64,000 bases of DNA from Aphrophora alni. Its lineage: Eukaryota > Arthropoda > Insecta > Hemiptera > Aphrophoridae. Below the pieces are notes generated by a model that ran no database searches, was not told the DNA's origin, and worked only from the letters and a program-made list of their open reading frames with translations. Positions within the stretch are counted from its first letter, which is position 1, and the number at the start of each line of letters is the position of its first letter. Positions 25,631 to 40,349 of the stretch are shown piece by piece. The stretch is taken from assembly GCA_963513935.1 (NCBI GenBank), contig OY740773.1, forward strand, positions 95,713,291 through 95,777,290, written 5' to 3'. The translations under genes and the position numbers were made by a program.

Positions 25631-25639
25631 AAGCAATCG

Positions 25640-25930
25640 TGTGACTTTGATGTTACTTAAATATATAGAGGTAATCAACATACATCCACCGCACCTTTTA
25701 CGTCACTGTTGAGCCAATTGATGTAATTTAGGAAACAAACACATCTTTTGAAGTTTCCAAGGTTTCCTGGATTTATACAGTTACCATGATTTTCTTAAAT
25801 GATTTTAATTGTTATTATTTTAACAAAGCTTTAAATAAATAATGGCATTGAAATTGTTTACATAATCTATATCTATGCTTATTTCTTTCCTGGCGCATGA
25901 TTGTTTTTCACACACAGTACAGAATTGAAA
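25640..25930 (+). repeat. Family B repeat fragment
   Basis: Blocks in family order: 'GGTAATCAACATACATCC', 'GTTGAGCCAATTGATG', 'GTTTCCAAGGTTTCCTGGAT', 'TTACCATGATTTTCTTAAAT', 'TTTTAACAAAGCTTTAAA'. Confidence 0.6.
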
Positions 25931-26789
25931 TAACACTTTGTGCATTTATATTAAAAATTATGCATTTACTTAATTAGGATTAAATTTAGTTTTTTACATA
26001 ACATTTTTTATAAAATAAAAGCGAGTCGTGTATGGATGTGTTCAATTTTAAATCTCAGAAAAACATTTAATGAAGTTCAAGTTTTAAAATGTGCACCGTA
26101 CTTAAACGTGAAACAGCTATATCTATACGATAAAATACAATAAAAGATAAAATGATGCTCAAATACTGTTTGAAACTCTGTCTGTGAAATGCTTATTTAT
26201 TGTGGATCTTGTAAGTGAAGCAATTACTTACAACCCATACTAAAAAAAAAAGAAAAAAGAAGAAGATAATTAATTCGAGAAAAACTACAAATATGTAAAA
26301 AAAAAACATTGAGGCCATATAGAGTAACATTTAGATACCTTTTTTTAATGTGATTTAGTTGAGAAAATTGAAACTCCGCATATCCGTATTTGACCTACCT
26401 CGATTTTTTATACGCTCACGTTCATTCTATCGAAAGTAACGGGGTTTTAAAATTTTCAAAGGAGTACGTGCTAGAACCTCTTTTTACTGCCGTACTTTCT
26501 TAAGAGTTTACCCCATAATTTTCTCTACAAGCTGTTTGTTAGACAACTAAAAGCGTTGCCTTAATTTACATTACTCAAAAAAAGTATAATTTGTGTGAAA
26601 AGCATTTATAACTGTTTATTATGTCAATAGAAGGTAGATAAACCCCAAATAACAATACTGTACAAAGTAAACTTTTAATTATATACTTCCTGTAACAATA
26701 GGTAAATTAAACCTTCTCTCTCACTATCTAAACATAAGATTACATCTGCTTCCTATTAATGTAAATTAGACTGGTGGTCAATAAGGTAA
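25931..26789. other. AT-rich non-coding stretch
   Basis: Nothing coding. A patch at 26420-26490 (with 'CGTGCTAGAACCTC') faintly resembles 49705-49735 ('CGTGCTAGGATCTAC'). Confidence 0.35.
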
Positions 26790-27350
26790 AATTTATTTAT
26801 TTTATTAAGACTGGGGAGAGTGTTTTAAAAACCTCCAGCACTGCGACCTAGTTAGATCTTTTGTGCCCCCCTCTTGTTGGACTCAGGAGAGATCTATGTC
26901 TTTGACAAAATTGATCAGACCCCTGGTCGGGAGGTTTAGTAATTCTTCTTCCGAAATGAAGATATATTCTAGAAATTTATGTCTTTTTTGGCATAGGCCG
27001 GGCACTCCATGATGATGTGTTGCATGCGTTCCACCTCTTCACCACAGGACCTGGCAAGTATCATCGTCCACCAGGCCCATCTTACTTAAGTGATACCTGC
27101 AATGGATATGTCCTGTTAGTATACCACAGAGGAGTTTTAGCTCTCTTCTGCTTAGGTTTAGCACTTCCTTCCTTCTCTTTTTAATAGGGCTAAGGAACTT
27201 CTTGGAATGTATAAGACCCGGCAATGTATTCCGGGTTCTGTTGATTACTTTGTTGGCCCAGTTGGTAATAACCTCCTGGTAATCCCTAGGGCCAAATCCA
27301 TACATAGGAAAGTTTAGCTTGCTGATCTGCTTCCTCGTTCAAATGTAAAC
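26790..27350 (-). mobile_element. 5'-truncated LINE (non-LTR retrotransposon) 3' end
   Basis: Only the last part of ORF2 and a short 3' UTR remain. The 5' break is near 27350, just upstream of an RNase H motif, as is typical of 5'-truncated LINE insertions. The 3' end on the minus strand is a simple 'AATAAAATAAATAAA' tail at about 26800-26815 and not pure poly(A). Confidence 0.8.
26883..27347 (-). pseudogene. LINE ORF2 C-terminus: end of RNase H plus Cys-rich tail
   Basis: Remnant of the enzyme polyprotein of a non-LTR retrotransposon of the kind that carries an RNase H domain after reverse transcriptase (I-like lineages of insects). Reading the minus strand: 'NEEADQQAKLSY' is the last RNase H motif (the usual H.GNE.AD..AK). 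After a one-base shift the 88-codon frame (27305-27039) contains 'LLCGILTGHIHCRYHLSKMG', the hallmark C-terminal block. After a second shift comes 'GEEVERMQHIIMECPAY', the Cys/His tail that normally follows, running to a stop at 26883. Two frameshifts and loss of the whole 5' part show it is dead. The family call is firm at the level of LINE; the clade is uncertain. Confidence 0.82.
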
Positions 27351-27739
27351 AATAATCAGTTCTGAAATATCCCTCCCTTTCCGAGCTAGTCGTAATATCT
27401 TTTTCTGTTTATTGCTAAAGTTTCGTAAAACAATAGTTACTGATATTATAGTCAAATTAACAACACATCTGTCATGCCCTTACAAAGTGATACTACTATT
27501 ACAAAGTGAAAATAGAGATTTTTGAATAGGATAAATAAATTCATTAATATATCATAAACTCCCTTACTTTATGAACATACAACTCCACCTATTATAAACC
27601 AAAGTACAAAATGGAATATTCGGTTTGTAATATATTATATATAATAATGAAAAGTACATTATTCATAGGGGCTTTAATAATATATACGAATGCTTTTTAA
27701 GTTGATAGTCTATATGTATCGTATTATGTGATAACAAAT
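27351..27739. other. AT-rich non-coding stretch
   Basis: Nothing recognised. Confidence 0.35.
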
Positions 27740-28960
27740 TGAAATTTAGTTTTCAGGTTCTTTTCCTTCATTACTGTATTAGATTTTTAGATTATGATTT
27801 TATTCAACAACGTTCACAATTAATTTTCCGAGTCCGATTGAAATTGCTCAATAATACATACACAAATACATGTTTTGTGTAATGGTTCAAATAACCCTTT
27901 GAAATATTTATACTTTAAGTTATTTTTCTTACCATTATCATGATAATCGTACGTGAACACATAAGTGGAGTCATAACTAAATTTACAAAAAAATTAAAAT
28001 GGTTCTTGTCACTTTCGTTACGATTACTCAACTATTGCCAACCACAAAAACTTGTGATTATGTAATTTAAGGTGGTAGACAAATGTTCTAAATGTTAATT
28101 CATAACCTTTGTATTATATATATGTCAAACCATACTCGTAGGTAAAAGATATACTAACAGTAATGGAAATAAATGGCTCAAGCGTGTAGTAAGGCTTGGT
28201 AATGGCTTGGGGTGCGTGGGCACATAAGGAGAGTTTTTTTAAACTAAATCGAAGTCCTTTACAAAGTCTAGTGCCAAAATATTGTTCTCCGTCAGATAAA
28301 CATATATTCGAAATCAGAATAACTTTCTATTTGAATTATTAACCCACAGATAATATTTCCAAAAAATAATAAACACCGTAGTTTTTACCGCTTAACTACT
28401 TCAAGGGTTATTTTGGCTTACCACTATATATTTATTTGTTGGAAAATAGAAAGAATATAAAAGCAAAGTTTCAAATATTATATAAAATTTGTCGTGGTAT
28501 ATGTGTATACTAGTTGCTACTGGTTAATAATCACGTTGTGAAATTATAAGAGTCCTTGGTTTTTCTTTCGAACCTTTAAAACAGAAAGAAAACCATACAC
28601 ACTAAGCTCATCACTTTTTTTTTTTCATTTCGTTTTATATTTACAAATTTAAAAAATATATTGTTATTTGAGCAATAATTTGATTTTCGACATAAATGTT
28701 AATAAGCTACATTAAAGTAATCACCACATATCCGTCCAACTGTTGATCCAATTGAAACTTGATAAGAAAATTAATCTTGAAACGTTTGATATTCTTTGAC
28801 GTTTCTAAGGTTTTCTGGAATTAATTAGTTTCCTTGGTTTTCCTAATTTATTTCCTTTTCATTGTTTCAACAAGATTTGAACAATTTATAAAATTGAGAT
28901 AAATCTATATTATATTATCGACGCAGTTTCACTCCTGAATCTTGGTTGTTGTGTGTGTTT
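27740..28960 (+). repeat. Family B repeat, long copy
   Basis: Collinear with 20690-21640: 'GAAATTTAGTTTTCAGGTTC', 'TTCCGAGTCCGATTGAAATTG', 'CAATAATACATACACAAATAC', then after a gap 'AGTAATCACCACATATCCGT' (28716), 'CGTTTCTAAGGTTTTCTGGA', 'TTTCCTTGGTTTTCCTAATTT', 'TTTCAACAAGATTTGAACAA'. The spacing between the two halves is larger here, so an insertion or a composite structure is possible. Confidence 0.55.
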
Positions 28961-29729
28961 TAATTTTTAGTACTGTTGTTATCGAGGTACTAATATAATG
29001 GAAAATATTCAATATGGTGATTTTTAATGTGTAAAGGATGTTTAATATGACGTAAACATAGGTAGCCTGTGAGTCTCCCAAAAAAATACACATTTATCAC
29101 CAAACGTATATTATGTAAATTATGAAAAGTTGGTTTACTAATAAGAGTAAGAATAATGTTAAGACAATAATGTACATAGTCTTGATAGATTCCAGAAAGT
29201 GAAGGTAGAAATATATTGAATAAAGATAAAGAAATGAATGGAAACACTAAAGATTAGTCAAATATACCACTTTGTCTGACCATTGAGGAAATGAAAAGAT
29301 TCAATATTTCCGTAATTGTAAATAAAATATTAACAGAATTTTTTAAACATTGGATATTACTACAAATAGTTTTTAATAAAAATGTAAAAGTAATTTATTG
29401 TTATTTCTGCTTATAACAAATTTATGCTAGGTAAGTAGTCTTTGGATTAATTTAACATTATCAAATTAGATTGTCCTTTGGTTGATTAATTATACAATGG
29501 TTGAATACGTCAAAATGTTTTCTTTATTTTAAAAATACAATATCTCGGAAAGGGGAGCTCGTGCTGGCCAAGAAATCCTGTCTTATACGCAATTATACGG
29601 TTATTTAAATTTTGATATATTATGAAAAGAATTTAGTTGAAATTGTTCACTATGTTGTTTCGTTACCAGTATTTCTAGGTTCAACTTCGGTCGATATGAC
29701 AGCGAAATTCACTTTTCCTCGCATACACA

Positions 29730-29730
<1 letters not shown>
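28961..29730. other. AT-rich non-coding stretch
   Basis: No gene. The minus-strand frame at 28990-29247 shows no recognisable domain. Confidence 0.35.

Positions 29731-29790
<60 letters not shown>
29726..29790. repeat. (CA)n followed by poly(A)
   Basis: About 9 CA units run directly into an uninterrupted A tract of nearly 50 bases. A long A tract can mark a retroposed sequence, but I could not define one to its left. Confidence 0.9.
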
Positions 29791-29793
<3 letters not shown>

Positions 29794-31541
29794 TGCTCCT
29801 TCAGCCTTTCTCTCAGCAGTTCCAAAAAGGACGCTACAGTATTTTTAAGCTTGCCGGCTACAACTGCGTTGATTGTAAGTTAATGACTACAACTGCGTTA
29901 AGTCGTCCATTCTTATGGGCCGGTGAATCCGTTGTCAAGACAACGAGTTTGTTATGTCGTGAAATTATTTTGAGTGTTTTAACTTTTTATTATTCAAATA
30001 ACACTTTATATCGAATTATTTTCATAATCTTTTTTAATATAGGTCAAAATTTTACCACGTAATCTACACTCTGGCTTGGCTACAATTAGAATTCAAAATG
30101 TCTAACTTTCTGATTATAAATTATTTGATAATGGCCTAATTTTACAAATTCTTATATTTTACAACCTACCAGTATTTGTATGGTTTCTTACATTTTTTCA
30201 ACCCAATTTTGAATTTTGGAGAGGTTACATGTATTCCCTACTTGTTTATCAGGCTTGCTTCTATTAATTTGTACCATTATATGTTCTGTTCAAATGTTCT
30301 TTTTTATCAGTAATGTCAATGTTTACTTGTTTGTTAACTCGACTATTGTTTAAACAAGCGAAGAACGCTTCTTGGGAATTAAATTATTTTCCTTTTTTAT
30401 AAGTTGGAAAGGAAAAATCTAACTCTGTCTAATTTACGGTCGTGGCACTCAAGAAACTGTTGATTTTAATTTTATTTATCTTTACCTTTGTGTTATAAGA
30501 TTTCTTTGATTTAATTTATTTTTTATTTTTACTTATTGAGATTAAGTATGCCTTAAACTTCCCTTTCAACCTGTTGGACTTAAATTGTATTAACATGTTT
30601 ATAGTTAAATCTTCGACGGTTTGACTTGATTTAGTTGACGTGTTATGACATTTACTTATGTTACTAGAAAATAAATCCATTAACGAAATGTTAGGGCTCT
30701 TTTAAATATTCAACACTGTTATACTATTGACTTTTTAAACAATAACGACCACCATCCACACATTCTCCGAACATACCTCCGAAATGTAAAATAAATATCT
30801 TTTTTCCAGTTTCGTATGATCACGTAATGTAATTCAAGCAGAAAAAAAAACATTTTACATGTCATAACAATCCAAGAGAAATACAGAGAAGCGAGAGAAC
30901 AAAAACTGTATGTACTTTATTGCACTATACATGTAAAGCTGTATGAAGAACAAGTAATAAACACGGAGGAGTGAATGGGGAAGAATCCCATAGTAGAGTT
31001 AAGGATTCGCACTAGTTTGTCCTTAATTTTGTTATAGATCTATGTATTGAATAAGTTAAACAACACATTCTATTAAATAATTTAAAACATTGAATCAACT
31101 AATTAACGTTTAAATTAAACGTTATTTCGCAAGAAATATACCTCAACAAATTAACATATTTTATTTAAAGTTATGCAGTATGTTATATATATATATAAAT
31201 TATTTTATTTATTTTATTTAACGATTTATGTCCATGAGTAAATTTAAATGTTGGCAATATGATATCCTCACGACGAAACATTACGTAATTAAGTAAAAAT
31301 AAATACCATATTACACCATAAATTATATTGTCCAAGAGACTGTAATCACATTTTAAATTGGTTTCAGATTTCATGCTCCGTTCAGGGAAATGTAATTAAA
31401 TACCCTTTGTGTTGTAATATGAATACACTATATTGTCTAGTAATCCTATGAAGTTTTAATATAGCCCTATCAATTAAATTCATTATTAAGTGTGATATTG
31501 TATAATTTAATATAGTGTACGTACAAAATAAAATCTAAGAG

Positions 31542-31577
<36 letters not shown>

Positions 31578-31773
31578 TATTCCATATTTTAGACTATATA
31601 TTGTAAGTTATACAAAAAATATCGAATATCTAAATTTGAGCAGAGTTCAAATTCAATGGTAATGTACACTTATCTCAAAACTGAATACTATGTATTCTTA
31701 TATTTGTTACAGAAGCATTCCTTATTTCCCTTATGTTTGCTTATAGCCCAACTGGATTGTTAATAATTAAATG
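29791..31773. other. AT-rich non-coding stretch
   Basis: About 2 kb. A less AT-rich island follows the A tract (29795-29960) with two near-copies of 'GACTACAACTGCGTT'/'GGCTACAACTGCGTT'. A (TA)n run lies at 31546-31572. No gene seen. Confidence 0.4.
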
Positions 31774-31829
31774 CTATTTAATTACCTTGTTTTGAGGTGA
31801 TACTGTCGAACAATCCTTAATTGTAGTTT
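31774..31829 (+). repeat. PLE left terminal inverted repeat
   Basis: Starts 'CTATTTAATTACCTTGTTTT' and ends 'AATCCTTAATTGTAGTTT'. It differs from the reverse complement of 32554-32609 at only about three positions. Confidence 0.92.
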
Positions 31830-31831
31830 AC

Positions 31832-32330
31832 AAAGCCTTAGAACATACTGCACACAACATCTTCCGCAAAAAGGCTACCACCTTTCATACAAGACCTTCA
31901 ACTGCTTAAATAAAGTTTTAAACCCAGCAAAAGCAAGAGACCCAGATCATTTTAACAGCAGCGACGTATATCAACTTTTATGCAATGATTGTCCAAAAAC
32001 GTACATAGGCCAAACCGGACGCACGTTTCAAACCCGCTTCAAAGAGCACATCCCAACTTCTAAACGATCCGCCAACAAGAAAATAGATTCCAAGTACAAC
32101 GAACATTTAATTGATGCAAACCATAGTTACACAGACATTAACAAGAATTTAAAAATATTATACCACTGTAAGAAGGGCCCGTGATGAATGCATTAGAGGA
32201 ATTCCACATTTACAAAGTACAGAAACATAACCCCATCCACTTACTTAACAACAAGCTTCAATTTCATTCCCATACCATTTTTGACTTAATCGATAATATA
32301 GAAACCATACCTGTGATTCACGATGTATAG
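31832..32330 (+). pseudogene. GIY-YIG endonuclease domain of a Penelope-like element
   Basis: C-terminal nuclease domain that nicks the target DNA for PLE insertion. The frame is open without an ATG from about 31832 to TGA at 32182-32184. It carries 'SSDVYQLLCNDCPKTYIGQT' (the GIY- and YIG-equivalent strands with a CxxC between them) followed by 'GRTFQTRFKEH', which supplies the Arg and the Glu-His expected in PLE nucleases. The domain's end continues one frame over from ATG at 32184 ('MNALEEFHIYK', then 'NPIHLLNNK') to TAG at 32328-32330, so a single small indel splits the ORF. The RT domain is missing. There is no ATG near the beginning, which is why this remnant does not appear as a normal ORF. 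The family assignment is strong; the copy is non-autonomous. Confidence 0.87.
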
Positions 32331-32553
32331 ACTGTATAAGTGCCCCCTCTCAATAACGAAGATCATTATCAGCTGACCAGGGATTAATTGAATTGACTCA
32401 TCGTGAGTCAACGAGAACGGTCGTCGTCCTTGTATATATGTTTTTAATCGTGTGTTTTAAATGTGAATTAATATGTGTCGTTAAGTGTTTCTAAGTGTTT
32501 TTATATTTGAAAATGACTGACAAATAGTTGAAACGCGTCATATAAGATAGTTC

Positions 32554-32609
32554 AAACTACAAGTAAGGATTGTTCGACAGTAACACCTCAATACAAGGTA
32601 ATTAAATAG
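32554..32609 (-). repeat. PLE right terminal inverted repeat
   Basis: Inverted partner of 31774-31829. It follows 'GAAACGCGTCATATAAGATAG' (first bases near 32531). Confidence 0.92.
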
Positions 32610-33009
32610 TAATTCCTTATTTCTTGAAATGTATAGCTGGAATTGTGTATTAGTTTGGTTGAAAGATCCTTTGAAAAGAATAACTTTTTATTTGTTTTGG
32701 TAATACTACTGTGTGACATTTAATATAGAGTACAATGTTATAAATATATTCTTCCATTTTCTTGCTTCAAAATTTTCTTTCCTTACTACAAAGTTTTACA
32801 TCGACGTTTCGAATTTTTAAACCTCGTTGCGACTTGGATGTTTTATTATAATTTTAAATTATATATAAAGAAACTATCTACCTAAATTATATTTTTATTA
32901 GTATTCTATTTTCACAATGATACCAAAATAACACTCGTTTACAATCTATACTGCACATTGGTGTCTCAATCAATTTTGATTTTGTATGATATATGACTTA
33001 AATCTATTA
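32610..33009. other. AT-rich non-coding stretch
   Basis: Nothing recognised. Confidence 0.35.
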
Positions 33010-33300
33010 ATTTATGTTTTAACCCACCTATTTGATATCACAACCTGCCCTTTTCCACACGCATGAAATTTGTGTACACCAACAATTCATTTAGTTTTCA
33101 TTAAATTAATATATTGTATACGTTTAAGGACTAGTTTTTTTTTTCATGCGATTTTAAGTTGTTTTTAACTTTATTAACTTCCCTTCCAATTAGTGGTAAA
33201 AAAGTTTTAACTGGAGTTAACTTACATCAACTTTGAATAAGAGTTTAAAGAGCATTTCCTGTTTCATAAAATTCTTTGAGAAATTATTGAGTTTTATGGA
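33010..33300 (+). repeat. Family C repeat, copy 1
   Basis: Shares with 40668-40960, in order, 'ACCCACC', a 'CCAATTAGTGGTAAAA' block, 'GTTTTAACTGGAGTTAACTT', 'ACATCAACTTT' and 'AAAGAGCATTT'. Unclassified. Confidence 0.55.
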
Positions 33301-37238
<3,938 letters not shown>

Positions 37239-37624
37239 CTTATACTACGTTTTGTGATATGATATAATTTTCGGCCGCCATCTTGAAATCGACAAATTTG
37301 ATTTGAAAATTAATTTAATTGTGTGCAGTTAATATTACTGCACTAAAGTTTGACTTTTAACTCAGTGCAACACTCGAAAATTCATTTTATAAATTAAAAA
37401 GATTTGACTTGCAGTATTTGAAAAAAGTGAAATTTGATATATTTCATATGAGTTTTCGTGAATAAATTTAGATATATAGGCTATACCACTAAACTCAGGG
37501 TTGAAAAACTATAATAAATCACATATCAAAACATCAAGTTGCCACTTTTTTAAAAATTTACTCAATTTGGGCTGAAACAAGATGGCGGCCGAAAATTTTA
37601 ACACGTCACAAACCATAGTATAAG
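37239..37624. mobile_element. MITE-like element with 46-base inverted ends
   Basis: The left arm 37239-37284 ('CTTATACTACGTTTTGTG' to 'TTTTCGGCCGCCATCTT') and the right arm 37579-37624 ('AAGATGGCGGCCGAAAATTT' to 'CCATAGTATAAG') are reverse complements at about 39 of 46 positions. The interior (about 294 bases) is AT-rich and non-coding. Size and structure fit a MITE; a target-site duplication was not evident. Confidence 0.7.
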
Positions 37625-38006
37625 TAACCATAGTACAGAAACTTCATTTAGTCTGAAATTGATGTGATAAAAAAACTATGTAAAAAAGTTAATGGGGGGA
37701 AGGGGTAAAATACTTTATTTCCACTTTGAAGTGCTATGTGGTGGAACAGAAAATCGATATCTAATAAATATTTTGTAGAAAATATAACTTTTGAGCGCCC
37801 TTGAGCTACAAATTAAGTGTTTTTTGGGTAACGAAATATAACAAAAAGATGTTTTGTCTTTCACTGTGCAATTCTCTATAGCCTAAAGCCTAAAGTAATG
37901 TTTGATAATAATAATTTAATAAATTTAATTTATTAATTTTTCCGCTCATACGATTTTTTACTTAGCAGGTATTGAAAATACAATAATATTTCAAGTGAAA
38001 AATATA
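37625..38006. other. AT-rich non-coding stretch
   Basis: Nothing recognised apart from a G-rich word near 37695. Confidence 0.35.
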
Positions 38007-38018
38007 CGACCTAGACTG

Positions 38019-38029
38019 GGAATCGAACC
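38019..38029 (-). promoter_or_regulatory. Pol III B box
   Basis: Minus strand GGTTCGATTCC, a perfect B box. Spacing from the A box is as in tRNAs, so the unit could be transcribed by Pol III. Confidence 0.85.
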
Positions 38030-38061
38030 CAGGACCTTTGGCTTTACGCGCCAATGCTCTA

Positions 38062-38073
38062 CCAACTGAGCTA
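38062..38073 (-). promoter_or_regulatory. Pol III A box
   Basis: Minus strand TAGCTCAGTTGG, an excellent match to the type 2 internal promoter A box. Confidence 0.8.
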
Positions 38074-38109
38074 TCCTAGTCGCTTCCCAGCACAGGGCGT
38101 AGATTTCTC
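38064..38109 (-). repeat. 46-base perfect inverted repeat, left arm
   Basis: Identical to the reverse complement of 38228-38273. It covers the 5' part of the tRNA-like unit up to the A box plus about 26 bases of leader ('CGCCCTGTGCTGGGAA'). Confidence 0.95.
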
Positions 38110-38227
38110 TTAATTTAAATACATACGTAAGGGCTGATAAATGAGTAAAAATTAATTTCAATGTCGCATATGCGAGGTAATTAGTTTAGAAACTCAAAAT
38201 TGCAGCAATAAACGTAAAAAGTCAGGG

Positions 38228-38273
38228 GAGAAATCTACGCCCTGTGCTGGGAAGCGACTAGGATAGCTCAGTT
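38228..38273 (+). repeat. 46-base perfect inverted repeat, right arm
   Basis: Carries leader plus 'GCGACTAGGATAGCTCAGTT' and stops inside the A box, followed by an AATAATAATTTAT tail. It is a truncated copy in opposite orientation, 118 bases from the left arm. Confidence 0.95.
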
Positions 38274-40349
38274 AATAATAATTTATATTTTTAGGTATTA
38301 TATTGAGGTAATTTATTATATTATTTTGTTATTAATCCAACACAAACTTTAGGGTCGCTGCTATGAGACTAAAGCTATAGATTCGGATTTCCTAAAAATA
38401 GTTTTAAAAGATTTTGATTAAATCTAACAGGGCATATGTACGTAGAAATTTAATATCTAAAAATCAGCTTTACCGATTTCGTACAAATTTTGGCAAAGTG
38501 TGCAGATTAATGGCCCAAATATTTTCCCCATATTGCGTATAACAGATTATTATGTTGGCAAATTTATATACTAGATTATTCTCAAATTATAAATAAATAT
38601 TGATACAAAAAAAAATTAAATTTCATTATCATGTATGAGTTGTACAAGGCTATTCAACGAAAGCATGGAAAGTGTGTAAAAATTAACTGTTTTCAAATTG
38701 AATAGACTATACAATATGTAATATAATCGAAAATTTGTTTCACACCTGAGATTATTAGATTTTATTTTATACTATTGATTCATCACTTTTGACGGAATCC
38801 ATTTTATTTTTTTAGCGTTACAAGTTATTGTCGTTAATAACGTAACTTTGCCAGACCTAATTAAAGCGACATGCTGCATATGTTTAAATGTTTTAATATT
38901 TTGGCAACCCTGGCTGAAGTCTGAACTACAGATTTGCCCTACATTCTAAATTACATCAGCATTTAAAATAATCTAATTTGTTGGCAATTACGAAAACTAG
39001 TGCAGAAGGTTCTCGTAATAATAGTACAACATTGTAAATGTGTGGTTAACATACATTGTAAATCTCGTAAGTATTATGTTAAAATTAAGGCGAATTAAAT
39101 TTAAAGACTTTACTGTTTTATCCATTTTTTGTTTTATTATATTTTGCCTTTATTGATAGTAAATCCCCAGACTTATTAAAAAATAAATGGTATAAAACCA
39201 TTGCACTAACTTTGTCACAGACCATTCAAATATCCGAAATCCAAAAGAACGAGAAAAAAAAGGAAAAAAAAGAAGAAAAAAAGGTATCACCTAATAAAAC
39301 GGTTTAAAAGTTATATTTAGTAATAGTTTTATAATAATATTTTATACATACTGTTAAAAAATAATTTGAGTTTATTTTTGGAAATTGGCATCATTTAACT
39401 CGTTTGACTAGTTTTTAAGATTAAAAAATGGTGTTAGGAAATAGGAATGTAGAATGTATTTGTTTTAATTAATAAATATTAGTTTTTTTATTTGAATATT
39501 TTTTTAAGTAGGAGTTCAGCCAATGTGATAATAATTTATTTTATTTTGGTATTGTTATCACGTTAATAACAGATTCTTGATAAATTAACTATGTTCTTTT
39601 AATAAATATTGTAGCTGGGTAATGTAAAATAAGTTATATGTTCTGAAATAATCACTCTAAGTAGGGGGCAGAAAGGTGTAGCTGTGGTTTCCGAGTCGGG
39701 AAATTGTGGGTACAGCCAACACTGTGGATTCCATGCGTGTGGGGCTTTAACAGATTAGTTACAGGGTAGCTTTTCTTATATAAACTTTTGGTAAGGATTA
39801 ATTCAAAAGATAGTTTTTTAAATTATCTAAAACATCTCCAGAACCATTGACAATACGAGCGAGTCTCTGAGTTGAATTTTAGATATATTAATAAATATTA
39901 GATTTGGAATTCTATGTGTTATTAACTCTGCGACATTATAATAAATCATTTTTGGTTTATGTATTGCGGTTTATGGAAACAAATTAATTTAGTTTGATTA
40001 GAGTGATATTTGCTATTGCATATTATTTGTATTTTGGGAAGTATCTAAGAAATCGTGTTAAAAACCTTTCATAGATTGTTACGTGAGTGATTAATTTTCC
40101 TTTTGCAGTAACAGTTTTTTGGATTATAAATTAATTTTCCTTTTCACCTATTGCAATATCAAAAGCATCCTGTTATATTTGCATTACATATTCGACTGTT
40201 ATTGGATTTATAACTTATTTTCTTTATGTTTAAATACTAAAAGCCAATGGAACGTTATCGCTTTATACAATAAAGGAAAAAACGAACTTAAAATAAATAC
40301 ACATATGGTCCTCTAATATATATATATATAAATAAATAAATAGCAGTCA
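38274..40349. other. AT-rich non-coding stretch
   Basis: About 2 kb. A block at 39660-39730 ('GGTGTAGCTGTGGTTTCCGA', then 'TTGTGGGTACAGCC') resembles a decayed tRNA-type SINE head with A/B-box-like words, but does not fold well. No gene. Confidence 0.4.

Larger units (their letters stand above)
31774..32609 (+). mobile_element. Penelope-like element (PLE) 3' part with inverted terminal repeats
   Basis: A GIY-YIG endonuclease remnant sits between two 56-base inverted repeats (31774-31829 and 32554-32609). Penelope-like elements are retroelements with an RT and a C-terminal GIY-YIG nuclease, and often carry LTR-like repeats in direct or inverted orientation. Here the RT part is gone: the open frame begins almost directly after the left repeat. 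The 3' UTR includes 'GTTGAAACGCGTC' near 32527, a word commonly seen at PLE ends, and a perfect hairpin 'TTGACTCA-TCG-TGAGTCAA' at about 32393-32411. Confidence 0.85.
38007..38083 (-). ncRNA. tRNA-like sequence (SINE head or tRNA pseudogene)
   Basis: The minus strand folds as a tRNA cloverleaf: D arm GCTC-AGTTGGTA-GAGC, anticodon stem TTGGC/GCCAA with loop GCGTAAA, variable AGGTC, T arm CTGGG-TTCGATT-CCCAG. The acceptor stem is imperfect (CGACTAG against CTAGGTCG with a bulged G, or a standard register with a mismatch). By position the anticodon would be GTA, but position 33 is C rather than T, and no Tyr-type intron is present. A shifted reading gives a Thr-like CGT. These defects, and the inverted partial copy at 38228-38273 that shares upstream leader sequence, favour a tRNA-derived SINE or pseudogene over a working tRNA. 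Confidence 0.72.

Noticed and set aside
29726..29790. Poly(A) tail of a SINE or processed pseudogene
   Set aside because: No promoter boxes, coding remnant or flanking duplication could be found to the left of the A tract.
32393..32411. Hammerhead ribozyme at the PLE 3' end
   Set aside because: A perfect small hairpin and a GAAAC word are present, but I could not place the CTGATGA core with three proper stems.
38007..38083. A functional tRNA-Tyr or tRNA-Thr gene
   Set aside because: C at position 33, imperfect acceptor stem and no Tyr intron; a truncated inverted copy next door suggests a repeat.
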